From: Tabrizicola soli | Lineage (GTDB): Bacteria > Pseudomonadota > Alphaproteobacteria > Rhodobacterales > Rhodobacteraceae | Direction: 5' to 3' | Length of the DNA: 64,000 nt | Assembly (NCBI RefSeq): GCF_015999335.1 | Contig: NZ_JAEACP010000001.1 | Coordinates: forward strand, 248,001 to 312,000 | Part shown: in pieces, positions 19,290 to 29,037 of the stretch | How positions within the stretch are numbered: the first letter of the stretch is position 1 | Layout of the letters: each line of letters starts with the position of its first letter | Position numbers and translations under genes: made by a program | The notes under the pieces: model-generated | Databases searched by the model: none | Told to the model about the DNA's origin: nothing | The model's input: only the letters and a program-made list of their open reading frames with translations

Positions 19290-20687
19290 TCAGATGTGCA
19301 GCGCGCGGCCGTAGGCGTCGAGCACGGCCTCGTGCATCATCTCCGACAGCGTCGGGTGCGGGAAGACGGTGTTCATCAGGTCTTCCTCGGTCGTCTCCAG
19401 CGTGCGCCCGACGACATAGCCCTGGATCAGCTCGGTCACTTCCGCGCCGACCATATGGGCGCCCAGAAGTTCGCCCGTCTTCGCGTCGAACACGGTCTTC
19501 ACCATGCCCTCGGGTTCGCCGAGCGCAATGGCCTTGCCGTTGCCGATGAAGGGGAAGCGGCCGACCTTGACCTGATGGCCCGCTTCCTTCGCCTTCGCCT
19601 CGGTCAGCCCGACGCTGGCGACCTGCGGCTGGCAATAGGTGCAGCCGGCGATGGAATTCGGCTTGATCGGGTGCGGGTGCTTGCCGGCGATGAGTTCCGC
19701 GACCATCACGCCCTCATGGCTGGCCTTGTGCGCGAGCCAGGGCGCCCCGGCGATGTCGCCGATGGCGTAGAGGCCCTCCACCCCGGTGCGGCAGAATTCG
19801 TCGGTCACGACATGGGTGCGGTCGATCTTCACGCCCAGGGATTCGAGGCCGAGGTTTTCCACATTGCCGACGATGCCCACGGCAGAGATCACCGTGTCGA
19901 AGTCCTGCGTCTCGACCTTGCCGCCGACCTCGATATGGGCGGTCACGCCCTGCCCCGGCTTGCGGTCCAGCTTCTTGACTGCGGCCTTTTCCAGGATCTT
20001 CATGCCCTGCTTGACGAATTGCTTCTTCGCGAAGGCGCTGATTTCGGCGTCTTCCACCGGCAGGATGCGGTCCATCACTTCCACGACCGTGGTATCCGCG
20101 CCCAGGGTGTTGAAGAACGAGGCAAATTCGATGCCGATCGCGCCCGAGCCGATCACCAGGAGCTTCTTCGGCATCCGGGTCGCGACGAGGGCGTGCTTGT
20201 AGGACCAGACCAGATCGCCGTCGGCCTCGAGCCCCGGAAGCTCGCGCGCGCGGGCGCCGGTGGCGAGGATGATCGACTTCGCGGTCAGTTCCTCGCTGCC
20301 CTTGTCGGTCTTGACGGAAACCACGCCCTGCTTCGGCAGCGTCGCCGCGCCCATGAAGACGGTGACCTTGTTCTTCTTCATCAGATGGCCGATGCCGCCG
20401 GAAAGCTGCTTGGCCACCGCGCGGCTGCGCGCGACGACGGCGGGAAGGTCATAGCCGATACCGTCGGCCTTCAGCCCGAAGTCCTTGGCGCGGTGCATCA
20501 GGTGGAAGACCTCGGCCGAGCGCAAGAGCGCCTTGGTCGGGATGCAGCCCCAGTTCAGGCAGATGCCGCCCAGATGCTCGCGTTCGATGATGGCGACCTT
20601 GAGGCCCAGCTGGCTGGCGCGGATGGCGGCGACATAGCCCCCCGGTCCCGCACCGATCACGATCACGTCGAAGTTCTGGCTGGCCAT
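19290..20687 (-). CDS. lpdA: Dihydrolipoyl dehydrogenase (E3)
   Basis: A 465-residue FAD enzyme that reoxidises dihydrolipoamide of 2-oxoacid dehydrogenase or glycine-cleavage complexes using NAD. FAD motif GAGPGG at 12-17, redox disulfide Cys43/Cys48 (GICLNWGCIPTKAL), NAD motif GSGAIGIEFASFF near 180, catalytic His-Glu in FPHPTLSEMMHEAV near the C-terminus. GGGAGGG precedes the ATG. No E1 or E2 gene lies nearby, so which complex it serves cannot be told. An inverted repeat sits about 20 bases upstream. Confidence 0.95.
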   Translation of the reverse strand: MASQNFDVIVIGAGPGGYVAAIRASQLGLKVAIIEREHLGGICLNWGCIPTKALLRSAEVFHLMHRAKDFGLKADGIGYDLPAVVARSRAVAKQLSGGIGHLMKKNKVTVFMGAATLPKQGVVSVKTDKGSEELTAKSIILATGARARELPGLEADGDLVWSYKHALVATRMPKKLLVIGSGAIGIEFASFFNTLGADTTVVEVMDRILPVEDAEISAFAKKQFVKQGMKILEKAAVKKLDRKPGQGVTAHIEVGGKVETQDFDTVISAVGIVGNVENLGLESLGVKIDRTHVVTDEFCRTGVEGLYAIGDIAGAPWLAHKASHEGVMVAELIAGKHPHPIKPNSIAGCTYCQPQVASVGLTEAKAKEAGHQVKVGRFPFIGNGKAIALGEPEGMVKTVFDAKTGELLGAHMVGAEVTELIQGYVVGRTLETTEEDLMNTVFPHPTLSEMMHEAVLDAYGRALHI

Positions 20688-20706
20688 CTTTCCCTCCCAA
20701 GAAAAG

Positions 20707-20724
20707 TAGTTTGCCCTTAAACTA
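20707..20724. promoter_or_regulatory. TAGTTT-N6-AAACTA inverted repeat before lpdA
   Basis: A perfect 6-bp inverted repeat with a 6-base spacer in the 74-bp gap upstream of lpdA, in an AT-rich patch. It could be an operator or a leader element. I do not know its factor. Confidence 0.35.
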
Positions 20725-20761
20725 TTCCCCAAACCCAAGCAACAAAGGGCGCGCCGTGGCC

Positions 20762-21343
20762 CTATGCGTCCGGCGCATGGCTTTTCAGCCGGCTGACCAC
20801 GGTCCTGTAGCCGCCGTCGTCGAGATAGCCCTGCTCTTCGGCGCTGCTTTTCCGCCCCAGCGCCGCGTTCCTTGTCGGGAAGCGGCCGTAGCGGGCGATG
20901 ACCCATTGATGCGCGCGGGCATGCAGGGCCAGCTCGGGATCCGAAGCGAGGCGCTCAGTCATAAGTTGCACGGCGAGGGCCTGGTCCTTCGGATCCTCGG
21001 AATGCTCGAAGGGCATGTAGAAGAACTGCCGTTCCGGCTCGGGGGCGTTCAGGTCCCAGCCCTCGGCCAGCGCCTTGCGGGCGGCGGCGCGCGCCTGCGG
21101 ATCGGTGGCGAAGGCCAGCGCCGTGCCACGGTGGATGTTGCGCGGGATCTGGTCGGTCAGGATCAGATAGGCCAGCGTCCCGACCGTGCCGTCGACCCAG
21201 TGGTCAAGCCCGCCCTCGCGCGCGGCCTGCCAGAGGTCGGCGAAGCGGGCGCAGGCGAGGTCGATCTCCTCACCCCCGGCATACCAGCCTTTCTCGCCGA
21301 TCTCGTGCAGCCAGAACTCCAGAACCTCGACCGGATCGGACAT
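20762..21343 (-). CDS. DUF924 family protein
   Basis: A 193-residue all-helical soluble protein. Marks of DUF924 are VLEFWLHEIGEKGWYAGG at the N-terminus, LAYLILTDQIPRNIHRGTAL near 70 and FFYMPFEHSEDPKDQALAV near 115; the fold resembles TPR proteins. No function is established. Two ATGs exist (21349 and 21343); GGGAGGG abuts the first and is six bases from the second, which I therefore prefer. Confidence 0.88.
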   Translation of the reverse strand: MSDPVEVLEFWLHEIGEKGWYAGGEEIDLACARFADLWQAAREGGLDHWVDGTVGTLAYLILTDQIPRNIHRGTALAFATDPQARAAARKALAEGWDLNAPEPERQFFYMPFEHSEDPKDQALAVQLMTERLASDPELALHARAHQWVIARYGRFPTRNAALGRKSSAEEQGYLDDGGYRTVVSRLKSHAPDA

Positions 21344-21403
21344 CGGCATCCCTCCCTTTCGGCAAAGCCTTGCAGGGAAAGCGCGCGGCCGCAACCGTTG
21401 ATC

Positions 21404-22648
21404 TCAGGCCCGCTCCGCCTGCGCCTCGACCGAGGCCTCGTCCAGCACCGCGCCCACCGCGAGCGGCGATGCCGTGGGGCTGACGCCCCGGAAGGCGCCG
21501 GTGACGACGGGCGTGGCGCGGCGGGTCATGCGGTAGGCGGCATAGGCGGCAAGCGCGACATAGAGGAGCGCGATGAACAGGAAGAAGCCGCGGGGGCCGA
21601 CCGTCTCCATCATCCAGCCGGTGGCCGTGGGGCCGAAGATCGCGCCGACGCCGTTCAGGAAGATCAGCCCGGCCGAGGCGGCGGCCATCTGGTCGCGGCC
21701 GAGGAAGTCGTTGGTATAGGCGATGAGAAGGGCGTAGATCGGGTTGGTGATCCCGCCCAGCAGCAGCGCCACTCCGATCAGCGCCGGGAAGGGAAGTGCG
21801 ACGAAGGCCGGGACCAGCATGGTCAGCGCGGCCAGCCCCGCAAGGCCGGTGATCAGCTTGCGCCGGTCCATCCGGTCCGAGGCCCAGCCGATCGGATACT
21901 GCAGGACAAGGCCGCCGACATACATCGCGCCGACGAAGATCGAGATCTCGCGCACGCCCAGCCCCTCGCGCGCGCCCCAGACGGCGGCCATGCCGAACAT
22001 GGCCGAGAAGACGCCCCCGGTCAGCAGCATTCCGACGCAGCCGAGCGGCGAGATCTGGAACAGGTCGCGGAACGGCAGGCGGCGGGTGGTGTCGAACGCC
22101 GGCGCGGGCGTGGGAGCCAGCAGGATCGGCATGAAGGCCAGCGAGACCAGCACCGAAGGGATGATGAACAGCGCAAAGCCCGAGGAGTCCGGCAGGTTCA
22201 AAAGGACCTGGGAGGCGATGATCCCCAGCATCTGCACGATCATGTAGGCCGACAGCGCCTGGCCGCGGGTGTCGTTCGAGGCGGTGTTGTTCAGCCAGCT
22301 TTCGGAGGTGATGTAGACGGCGGAAAAGCAGAAGCCCGCCAGCACCCGCAGCACCGTCCAGACGATCCAGTCGGGATAGACCGGGAAGACCACGAGGATC
22401 GCCGAGATCAGCGAGCCCATGGCGGCGAACACGCGGACATGGCCGACATGACGGATCATCTGCGGCGCCGCGCGCGAACCGAAGAGGAAGCCAAGGAAGT
22501 AGGCCGCCATGACATAGGAGAGCTGGTAGGTCGTGAAGCCCTCGGTATTTCCGCGGATGCCGAGGAGCGTGCCCTGGATGCCGTTGCCGACCATCAGCAG
22601 CATGATCCCGAGGAGAAGCGGCCAGGACTGGGAGAGGACCTTGAACAT
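21404..22648 (-). CDS. MFS transporter
   Basis: A 414-residue, 12-helix permease (LLLGIMLLMVGNGIQGTLLG at helix 1, GFLFGSRAAPQMIRHVGHVR in the 2-3 loop, PIGWASDRMDRRKLI in the 8-9 loop). The SESWLNNTASNDTRGQ segment after helix 4 resembles the YcaD-type MFS group. It is the last gene of a minus-strand run with DUF3147, queA and the AsmA-like gene; 14 bases separate it from DUF3147. Substrate unknown. Confidence 0.85.
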   Translation of the reverse strand: MFKVLSQSWPLLLGIMLLMVGNGIQGTLLGIRGNTEGFTTYQLSYVMAAYFLGFLFGSRAAPQMIRHVGHVRVFAAMGSLISAILVVFPVYPDWIVWTVLRVLAGFCFSAVYITSESWLNNTASNDTRGQALSAYMIVQMLGIIASQVLLNLPDSSGFALFIIPSVLVSLAFMPILLAPTPAPAFDTTRRLPFRDLFQISPLGCVGMLLTGGVFSAMFGMAAVWGAREGLGVREISIFVGAMYVGGLVLQYPIGWASDRMDRRKLITGLAGLAALTMLVPAFVALPFPALIGVALLLGGITNPIYALLIAYTNDFLGRDQMAAASAGLIFLNGVGAIFGPTATGWMMETVGPRGFFLFIALLYVALAAYAAYRMTRRATPVVTGAFRGVSPTASPLAVGAVLDEASVEAQAERA

Positions 22649-22662
22649 GGGGTGGGTGTCCG

Positions 22663-23013
22663 TCAGAGCGGCAGGTTGAAACGCGGCGCGAGCCAAGTGA
22701 GGAGGAGATAGAGCGCGACGGTCAGCGCCACCCCCAGGCCAAGAGCCGGCCAGAAGCCCATGCCCTGCCGGATCAGCCAGGGCAGGAGCAGGAACATCGG
22801 CAGCGAGGGCAGGACGTACCAGAAGGTCGCCTCGGCATGGGCAGCGAGGCGTCCCGCGTCGGAGGTGTCGCGCCAGAGCCAGATCATCCCCAGGATCGAG
22901 ACCAGCGGCAGCGAGGCCACCAGCGCCGCAACCGCCGGAGAGCGCCGGGCGATCTCGGAGATGGCGGCGATCAGCAGGCCGGAGAGGATGGCCTTGAGGG
23001 CGAGGTAGCTCAT
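22663..23013 (-). CDS. DUF3147 family membrane protein
   Basis: A 116-residue protein with four hydrophobic helices (residues 5-20, 28-45, 65-82, 88-110), including [20 protein letters not shown] and [20 protein letters not shown]. These match the DUF3147 profile as I know it. Its ATG overlaps the queA stop by four bases (ATGA), so translation is probably coupled. No function is known. Confidence 0.8.
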   Translation of the reverse strand: MSYLALKAILSGLLIAAISEIARRSPAVAALVASLPLVSILGMIWLWRDTSDAGRLAAHAEATFWYVLPSLPMFLLLPWLIRQGMGFWPALGLGVALTVALYLLLTWLAPRFNLPL

Positions 23014-24056
23014 CCGTGGGACTCCGGGATCAGGAGCGAGCTGTCGCCATAGGAGAAGAAGCGATAGCCCGCGCGGATGGCATGGTCGTAGATGCGGCGG
23101 ATGCGCGTCTCGCCCATAAGCGCCGCGACAAGCATCACCAGCGTCGACTTCGGCAGGTGGAAATTGGTCATCAAGGCGTCGGTCACGCGAAAGCGGTAGC
23201 CGGGATAGATGAAGATGTCGGTCTCGCCTTCCCAGGGATGCAGCACGCCCCCCGCATCGGCCGCGCTTTCGATCAGCCGCAACGCGGTGGTGCCGACCGG
23301 GATCACCCGTGCCCCTGCCCGCTTCGTGGCGTTGATCTCCGCCGCCGCCGCAGCGGTCACCCGGCCCCATTCGGCGTGCATCCTGTGGGTGGTCACGTCC
23401 TGAACCTTGACCGGCAGGAAGGTGCCCGCGCCGACATGCAGCGTGACTTCGGTGAACTCCACCCCCTTGGCGGCCAAGGCGCGCAGCAGGTCCTCGTCGA
23501 AATGCAGCGAGGCGGTGGGTGCGGCGACGGCCCCGGCGTGGCGGGCAAAGACGGTCTGATAGTCGGTGCGGTCCCGGTCGTCGGCGGCGCGCTTGGCGGC
23601 GATATAGGGCGGCAGCGGCATCACCCCAGCCTCGGCCAGGGCCTTGTCGAAGTCGTCGCCGGTCAGGTCGAAGGCCAGGGTCAGGTCGGTTTCCGACTTT
23701 TCGACCACGGTGGCGGAAAGGTGGTCGGAGAAGCGGATCACCTCGCCCGGCTGCACCTTGCGCAGGGGCTTGGCCAGCGCGCGCCAGCCTTGGGCGCGGG
23801 GCTCCAGCAGGGTGATTTCCACCTTGGCCACGGCTTCGCCGCGCCGGCGCGTTCCGAACAGACGCGCGGGGATCACCCGGGTGTTGTTCAGCACCAGCCG
23901 GTCGCCGGGGCGCAGGATGTCGATCAGGTCGGAAACCCGCCGGTCGCCGATCCGGTCGCCCTCGGCCAGCAGCAGCCGGGCAGCGGTGCGCGGCCGCGCG
24001 GGGCGGGTGGCGATCAGCGCCTCGGGCAGGTGGAAGTCGAAATCCTCAAGCTTCAT
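23010..24056 (-). CDS. queA: S-adenosylmethionine:tRNA ribosyltransferase-isomerase
   Basis: A 348-residue enzyme that transfers and isomerises the ribose of SAM onto preQ1 in tRNA, forming epoxyqueuosine. The family start [20 protein letters not shown] is present, with [18 protein letters not shown] near 55, PLPPYI near 150 and the C-terminal [19 protein letters not shown]. It overlaps its neighbours by four bases on both sides. The usual partner tgt is not in the window. Confidence 0.95.
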   Translation of the reverse strand: MKLEDFDFHLPEALIATRPARPRTAARLLLAEGDRIGDRRVSDLIDILRPGDRLVLNNTRVIPARLFGTRRRGEAVAKVEITLLEPRAQGWRALAKPLRKVQPGEVIRFSDHLSATVVEKSETDLTLAFDLTGDDFDKALAEAGVMPLPPYIAAKRAADDRDRTDYQTVFARHAGAVAAPTASLHFDEDLLRALAAKGVEFTEVTLHVGAGTFLPVKVQDVTTHRMHAEWGRVTAAAAAEINATKRAGARVIPVGTTALRLIESAADAGGVLHPWEGETDIFIYPGYRFRVTDALMTNFHLPKSTLVMLVAALMGETRIRRIYDHAIRAGYRFFSYGDSSLLIPESHG

Positions 24057-27000
24057 CCGGCGTCCTTCAGGTTGGGGGGCGCGCGGCGGAAGATCTCGCG
24101 GAACATGCCGGGGGTGAAGACGGAAAGCGGATTGACCGAGACCACCGGAGCGTCGGCCGTCCCGGTCAGCCGGTAGTTGAAGCCGAACAGCCCCTCGCCC
24201 GGGCGGGAAAAGATCTGACCCACGCCATTCACCAGATAGATCGGCGAGACCACCCCCTGCAGGTCCAGCCGCGCCCCGGCGGTCTGATAGAGACCGGCGA
24301 AGGAAATGCCAAGCGAGGCGCCGACGGCCGAGCCTTGCGTGATCTCGACCGCGTCCGGGGTCAGGATGAAGCGGACCTCGCCGTTGTTGAAGGCCAGCCC
24401 CTCGCCGCCCATCTGCTCCAGAAGGCCCACGACCGAGATCGCGGACAGAAGCTCGGCCAGCGCAGGCGCGCCCTGCACCCGCATCCGGCTGAAGGTGGCG
24501 GTGCCGTTGTAATGCCCGGCAGGCCCGCGCGGAAAGAGGGTCATGTCCAGCTCTCCGCCCCGGCCCTTGTCGAAGATGCCGGCCGCCGCCATAACGGTGC
24601 CCGCATTGTCCGAGGTGATGCGGAAGGCGCTGCCGCCTTCGGCCGGGGCGACGATGCCGCGGATCTGGCCCTGGCCGTTGACCCCGGCGCTGAAGCTGCC
24701 GTTCATGCCGCCGCGCGGGCTGAAGCCGCCGCGAAAGCCGGTCAGGCTGATCCCCTCGCTGAGGACGAGCCGGTCGAGCGCCAGATCGATCGGCCCGCCG
24801 GTGCCGGTGTCGCCCTTACCCCCCGGCATCTTGCGGATATCGAGCCGCCCGCCGGTCACGGCCACATCCAGCGCACCCCCCTTGCCGGTGCCGGTCAGAA
24901 CCACCGGCGCATCCAGCCAGTCGCCTGCACGCACGCGCGAAAAGCGCGCCTCCTTCAGCCCGCCGCCCTCGGCGGTGGTGATCATGCCTTCGGCGGTCAG
25001 GCCGGGGGCCTTGAGGGTGAGCCGCTCGACCACCGGCTCGCGCGAGAGTCGGGCCTCGAGATCAAGCGTGGCGCGGGTCTTCGCCCCCTTCGTCCAGCCA
25101 AGCGCGTCCAGCCGCAGACCAAGGCCGGCGAGATTGGAGGCGAGCGTGAGTTGCGGTGGCTCGCCTGCGACAAGCGCGATGTCGATGGCGGCCGGCCCCT
25201 CGCCGCTGACCGACCCTGCGGGCAGATCCACGCCCAGGTCGCGCAGCGCCGCATCCGAGAGCACCACCGTCCCGTTGACCCGCGCGCGGCCCTTCTGCTC
25301 CGGCCCGAAGCCCTGCACATAGGTCAGGTCCACCGGCATCGTGTCGAGCAACCCCTGGCCCGAGAGGCTGAGCCCTTCGGTGTCCACCGCGACGGAAACC
25401 TCGGGGGCGGTCAGGATCCGGCCCGGCACCAGCGAGGGCGAGGTGAAATCGACGATCCGGCCGCTGACGGTGAAATCCACATCCTGCAGCGTGACCCTGG
25501 CTTTCAGCGGCATCAGGAGCGTGGTCTTCAGTTCCGCCCGCCCGTCGCCCAGGTTCACCGGCTGGCCGGCCTTGGAGAAGAAGCTGAACGGCGGCTGGTC
25601 CAGAAGCGAAAGCGTCGCGGTCAGGGGCGAGGCGGTGACGAGGTCGATCTTCGCCGTCGCCGGGCGCTGGGTGATGTCGGCGATCTGGAAGACCGAGCCG
25701 TCGGCCTCGATCCGCCCGCCCTCGGGCGGCAGGACATGGCCCCGGTCCAGTTTCACGGTATAGGTCAGGTTCTCCAGCGTGGCATGGCCGCGCGCATTCA
25801 GCACCGGCGGCAGGGTGCGGACGAAGCGGACCTCGGCCTCGGAGAATTCGTAGCCCAGGCTGAAGCGCGGGGTGCTGCCGGGGGTCAGGCGCAGGCCCGC
25901 GCGGACATTGCTGAGCGTCGCCTCGCCCACGTTGTCGGCGAACCACATTCGCGTCCTGGGCACCGCCGACAGCGGCCAGATCTTCAGCAGGCGGTCCGAG
26001 TCGATCCGGTCGAGTTCGACATCCAGGCCGCCTTTCCAACCCTCGGGCGTGGTGGCCACGTCGCCCGACAAAAGAAGGCGCTCGCCCTCCTCCACCAGGG
26101 CAAGCTGGCCGATCTCCAGCCGGAACGGATCAAGCCGGAGCCGCAGGTCCAGCGCGCCCTGGCTGAAGCGGACCGGCTCGGCGAACAGGCCCTCGGGGTC
26201 GATCATCACCTCGGAAAAGGCGACCTGGCCCAGGATGGCCTGCGGCAGCGCGCCCGGCCCGATCGCGGCACCCGTCGCGTCCTGCAGATCGCCCTGCCCC
26301 GTCGCCTTCAGCCGCAGCGAGGGGCTTTCGACGGCAAGCCCGGTCATGTGGATCCGCGCCGGGCCGGGATCGTAGCTCAGGCCCAGCGAGGCGCGGTCGA
26401 AAGGCACCGGATTGGCGCCCTCGCCAGGGGCAAGGCTGCCCGCGCCGAGCTCAAGCTGGGCGGTGAGGCCGGTCAGCGCGCCCTCGGCGTCGATGCCGCC
26501 CTGCAGCGCGCCCGAGATCGGGGCCTGGACGAACTTCAGCCAGGCCAGCGGCGGGGCCATGGCGGCAAGGTCGCGGGCGCGCATCCGGTCCACCGTGGCC
26601 GCGACCCGCGCCGCGCCGCCGGAGCGGTCCACCACCAGCGTCACCAGCGCCTGCGCCGGTTCGACCCCGTCCAGCAGCGTCAGCGCCAGTTCCGCCGCCA
26701 CCTCTCCCTGCCGGTTCTCGATCGTGAGGCGGCCGTCGCCCAGCTGCCAGCGCCGGTTGGCGCGGGCATCGGTGAGGGTGAGGCTGAGACCCTCGACCTC
26801 GACCGTGGCAAGGCTGGCAAGCGCGGGGGTGGTGAAAAGGCGGCCGACGATGTCCAGCACCTCGCCCAGGCTTTTCGGCCCCGGCCCGCCCGTGCCGAAC
26901 TGCAGGTCGATCCGCCCCTCGGCATCGCGGCGCACCGCCAGCCGCGCACCGACCAGCCGCAGCGAGCTGGGCCGCAGCTTGCCGGTCAGCGCGGCCGATG

Positions 27001-27430
27001 GATCCAGCGCCAGATGCGCCTCGGGAAGGGAGAGGATCGAGCGGCCGTCGCGGTCGATCAGGCGCAGATCCTCGAGCCGGAAACGGGGGAAGAAGTCGTG
27101 GTCCACCGCCAGCTCGACCGAACCCACCGCCACCGCCGCGCCCTTCGGCAGGCGTTCGGCGACAAGACCCCGGTTCAGCCGGCCCTCGATCTCGGCCACG
27201 GCCCAGGTCGGCAGGCGCAGCGCCGCGCCGGTATAGGCCAGCGTCAGATAGCCGAAGCCCAGGGCCAGCGCGACAAGGGTGAAAAGGACGGTCAGGCTGA
27301 TCCCGCCGCGGCGCCTGCGCGACGCACGACGCCGCTGCCCGGTCGCGGCTGCGGCCTGGTCCCGGTTCCCGTCGTCCACCCCGTCCGGCCCCGGTTCCCC
27401 GGGTCCCATCGCGGCACCTGCGTCCTGCAT
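24053..27430 (-). CDS. Large AsmA/YhdP-like envelope protein (DUF3971)
   Basis: A 1125-residue protein with a cytoplasmic Arg-rich start ([11 protein letters not shown]), one signal-anchor helix (about 46-68, [20 protein letters not shown]) and a very long periplasmic region rich in beta strands. Visible blocks include [20 protein letters not shown] near 120, DUF3971-like sequence in the middle, and a C-terminal AsmA-like block ([18 protein letters not shown]). AsmA/YhdP/TamB proteins form hydrophobic grooves that carry phospholipids to the outer membrane. It is the first gene of the operon with queA and faces bcp across a 101-bp divergent promoter. Confidence 0.85.
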   Translation of the reverse strand: MQDAGAAMGPGEPGPDGVDDGNRDQAAAATGQRRRASRRRRGGISLTVLFTLVALALGFGYLTLAYTGAALRLPTWAVAEIEGRLNRGLVAERLPKGAAVAVGSVELAVDHDFFPRFRLEDLRLIDRDGRSILSLPEAHLALDPSAALTGKLRPSSLRLVGARLAVRRDAEGRIDLQFGTGGPGPKSLGEVLDIVGRLFTTPALASLATVEVEGLSLTLTDARANRRWQLGDGRLTIENRQGEVAAELALTLLDGVEPAQALVTLVVDRSGGAARVAATVDRMRARDLAAMAPPLAWLKFVQAPISGALQGGIDAEGALTGLTAQLELGAGSLAPGEGANPVPFDRASLGLSYDPGPARIHMTGLAVESPSLRLKATGQGDLQDATGAAIGPGALPQAILGQVAFSEVMIDPEGLFAEPVRFSQGALDLRLRLDPFRLEIGQLALVEEGERLLLSGDVATTPEGWKGGLDVELDRIDSDRLLKIWPLSAVPRTRMWFADNVGEATLSNVRAGLRLTPGSTPRFSLGYEFSEAEVRFVRTLPPVLNARGHATLENLTYTVKLDRGHVLPPEGGRIEADGSVFQIADITQRPATAKIDLVTASPLTATLSLLDQPPFSFFSKAGQPVNLGDGRAELKTTLLMPLKARVTLQDVDFTVSGRIVDFTSPSLVPGRILTAPEVSVAVDTEGLSLSGQGLLDTMPVDLTYVQGFGPEQKGRARVNGTVVLSDAALRDLGVDLPAGSVSGEGPAAIDIALVAGEPPQLTLASNLAGLGLRLDALGWTKGAKTRATLDLEARLSREPVVERLTLKAPGLTAEGMITTAEGGGLKEARFSRVRAGDWLDAPVVLTGTGKGGALDVAVTGGRLDIRKMPGGKGDTGTGGPIDLALDRLVLSEGISLTGFRGGFSPRGGMNGSFSAGVNGQGQIRGIVAPAEGGSAFRITSDNAGTVMAAAGIFDKGRGGELDMTLFPRGPAGHYNGTATFSRMRVQGAPALAELLSAISVVGLLEQMGGEGLAFNNGEVRFILTPDAVEITQGSAVGASLGISFAGLYQTAGARLDLQGVVSPIYLVNGVGQIFSRPGEGLFGFNYRLTGTADAPVVSVNPLSVFTPGMFREIFRRAPPNLKDAG

Positions 27431-27531
27431 CCGGCCCTGGCGCCTTTTCCTTGTTGTTCTGCCCGCTACATCTTTCGCCGAAAGCGCCGGGATGCGAAAG
27501 TCACAAACCCTGACAAGGCAAGGAGCCGCCC

Positions 27532-27993
27532 ATGATTTCCGAAGGAAGCACCGCCCCCGATTTCACCCTGCCCCGCGATGGCGGCGCGTCGATCACCCTC
27601 TCGGCGCTGCGGCCGGGCAAGGTGGTGCTGTATTTCTACCCCAAGGACGACACGCCGGGCTGCACGCTGGAGGCGCAGGACTTCACCGCCCGCCTGGCGG
27701 ATTTCGCGGCCGCCGGGGTGACGGTGATCGGGATCTCGAAGGACAGCGTGAAAAGCCATGACAGGTTCTGCGCCAGGCACGGGCTGGGGATCGTCCTGGC
27801 CTCGGACGAGGGCGGGACGACCTGCGAGGATTACGGCGTCTGGGGCGAGAAGAAGAATTACGGCAAGACCTATATGGGGATCACGCGCGCAACCTTCCTG
27901 ATCGACGGCGCGGGCAAGGTGGCGCGGGTGTGGCCCAAGGTCAGCGTCAAGGGCCATGCCGACGAGGTGCTGGCGGCGGCACGGGCGCTGTGA
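27532..27993 (+). CDS. bcp: Thioredoxin-dependent peroxiredoxin (Bcp/PrxQ)
   Basis: A 153-residue peroxidase of the AhpC/TSA fold. The peroxidatic Cys44 lies in YPKDDTPGCTLEAQDF. The resolving Cys five residues later, present in E. coli Bcp, is replaced here (Gln), so the enzyme is either one-Cys or resolves through another Cys (FCARHG near 80 or TTCEDYG near 105). The remaining motifs (ISKDSVKSHDRFC, YGKTYMGITRATFLID) are standard. It reduces hydroperoxides in the cytoplasm. Confidence 0.93.
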   Translation: MISEGSTAPDFTLPRDGGASITLSALRPGKVVLYFYPKDDTPGCTLEAQDFTARLADFAAAGVTVIGISKDSVKSHDRFCARHGLGIVLASDEGGTTCEDYGVWGEKKNYGKTYMGITRATFLIDGAGKVARVWPKVSVKGHADEVLAAARAL

Positions 27994-28037
27994 CATAGGG
28001 CCCGGAACCTTTCGGAACGAGCTGCGGGAGCCGGGCG

Positions 28038-28847
28038 ATGGCGCAGAGCCTTGCGGAAATGGCGGTCGAGGTGCTGACCACGGCAGACGGGCGCGCCAAG
28101 ACCGCGCTCGGCCGGCGCCACGCGGCCGCCTGGTTCTCCGCGCGGGCGGCGGGCCGGTCTTTGCCCATTGGTCACGCGAACCCACCGGATCGCCCTGCCC
28201 GTCCCGACCGGCCCGAACTCCTGGCCCCGCGCGACGTGCCGCGCCGCCGTCCCGGCACCGAGGCGGGACGGCTCGCGCTTCTGCACGCCGTCGCGCATAT
28301 CGAGTTGAACGCGGTGGACCTGCACTGGGACATCATCGCCCGCTTCACCGGCCAGCCGATGCCGCCGGGTTTCTACGACGACTGGGTGAAGGCCGCGGAC
28401 GAGGAGGCGAAGCACTTCAACCTGATCTGCGACTGCCTCGAGGCGCTGGGCAGCCATTATGGCGCACTGCCCGCCCATGCCGGGATGTGGCGCGCGGCCG
28501 AGGACACGGCCGGGGACCTTATGGCGCGGCTTGCCGTCGTGCCCATGGTGCTGGAGGCGCGCGGGCTGGACGTGACGCCCGGCATGATCGAGATCTTCCG
28601 CAAGGCCGGCGTCACCGGGGCGGTCGCCGCGCTGGAGGTGATCTATGCCGAGGAAGTCGGCCATGTCGCCTATGGTTCGAAGTGGTTCAACTGGCTGTGC
28701 GGGCGGGACGGGCTGGACCCGAAGGAGGTGTTCCACGATCTTGTCCGCCGGCATTTCCACGGCGTTCTGAAGCCGCCCTTCAACGAGGAAAAGCGCGCCG
28801 AGGCCGGTCTGCCGCCCGACTTCTACTGGCCGCTGACCGGGGAATAG
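28038..28847 (+). CDS. DUF455 ferritin-like protein
   Basis: A 269-residue helical protein. LLHAVAHIELNAVDLHWDII (near 92-111), KAADEEAKHFNLICDCLEAL (near 130) and VIYAEEVGHVAYGSKWFNWL (near 205) carry the Glu-x-x-His pairs of a ferritin-like di-iron site, as in DUF455. The N-terminal 80 residues are Arg/Pro-rich and specific. It follows bcp by 44 bases on the same strand, a pairing that could reflect a shared oxidative-stress or iron context. No substrate is known. Confidence 0.87.
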   Translation: MAQSLAEMAVEVLTTADGRAKTALGRRHAAAWFSARAAGRSLPIGHANPPDRPARPDRPELLAPRDVPRRRPGTEAGRLALLHAVAHIELNAVDLHWDIIARFTGQPMPPGFYDDWVKAADEEAKHFNLICDCLEALGSHYGALPAHAGMWRAAEDTAGDLMARLAVVPMVLEARGLDVTPGMIEIFRKAGVTGAVAALEVIYAEEVGHVAYGSKWFNWLCGRDGLDPKEVFHDLVRRHFHGVLKPPFNEEKRAEAGLPPDFYWPLTGE

Positions 28848-29037
28848 GCGATTTCTCGCCGATGAATTCCGGCGGCCGCGCGGGAAAACTCCTCATGTGG
28901 TCAAAATTGTTGCGAGGCTGAAATGCGCTGGGTAAGCAGTGCGCGGGCTTGGCCGACCGGCCGTTGCCGAACCGCCGCCCGGACTGCCGCCTAGACTGCC
29001 GCACGACCAGAAAGGCCCTGCAACGGATGATTTCAAC

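Noticed and set aside
24335-27535. A very long plus-strand open frame antisense to the AsmA-like gene
   Set aside because: Its translation is Arg/Gly/Gln-rich without domain structure, and the minus-strand product has a membrane anchor and family blocks. It is a shadow frame.
28981-29020. Short tandem repeat GACTGCCGCC before the M23 gene
   Set aside because: Only two imperfect units in GC-rich sequence; no dyad or promoter function could be argued.
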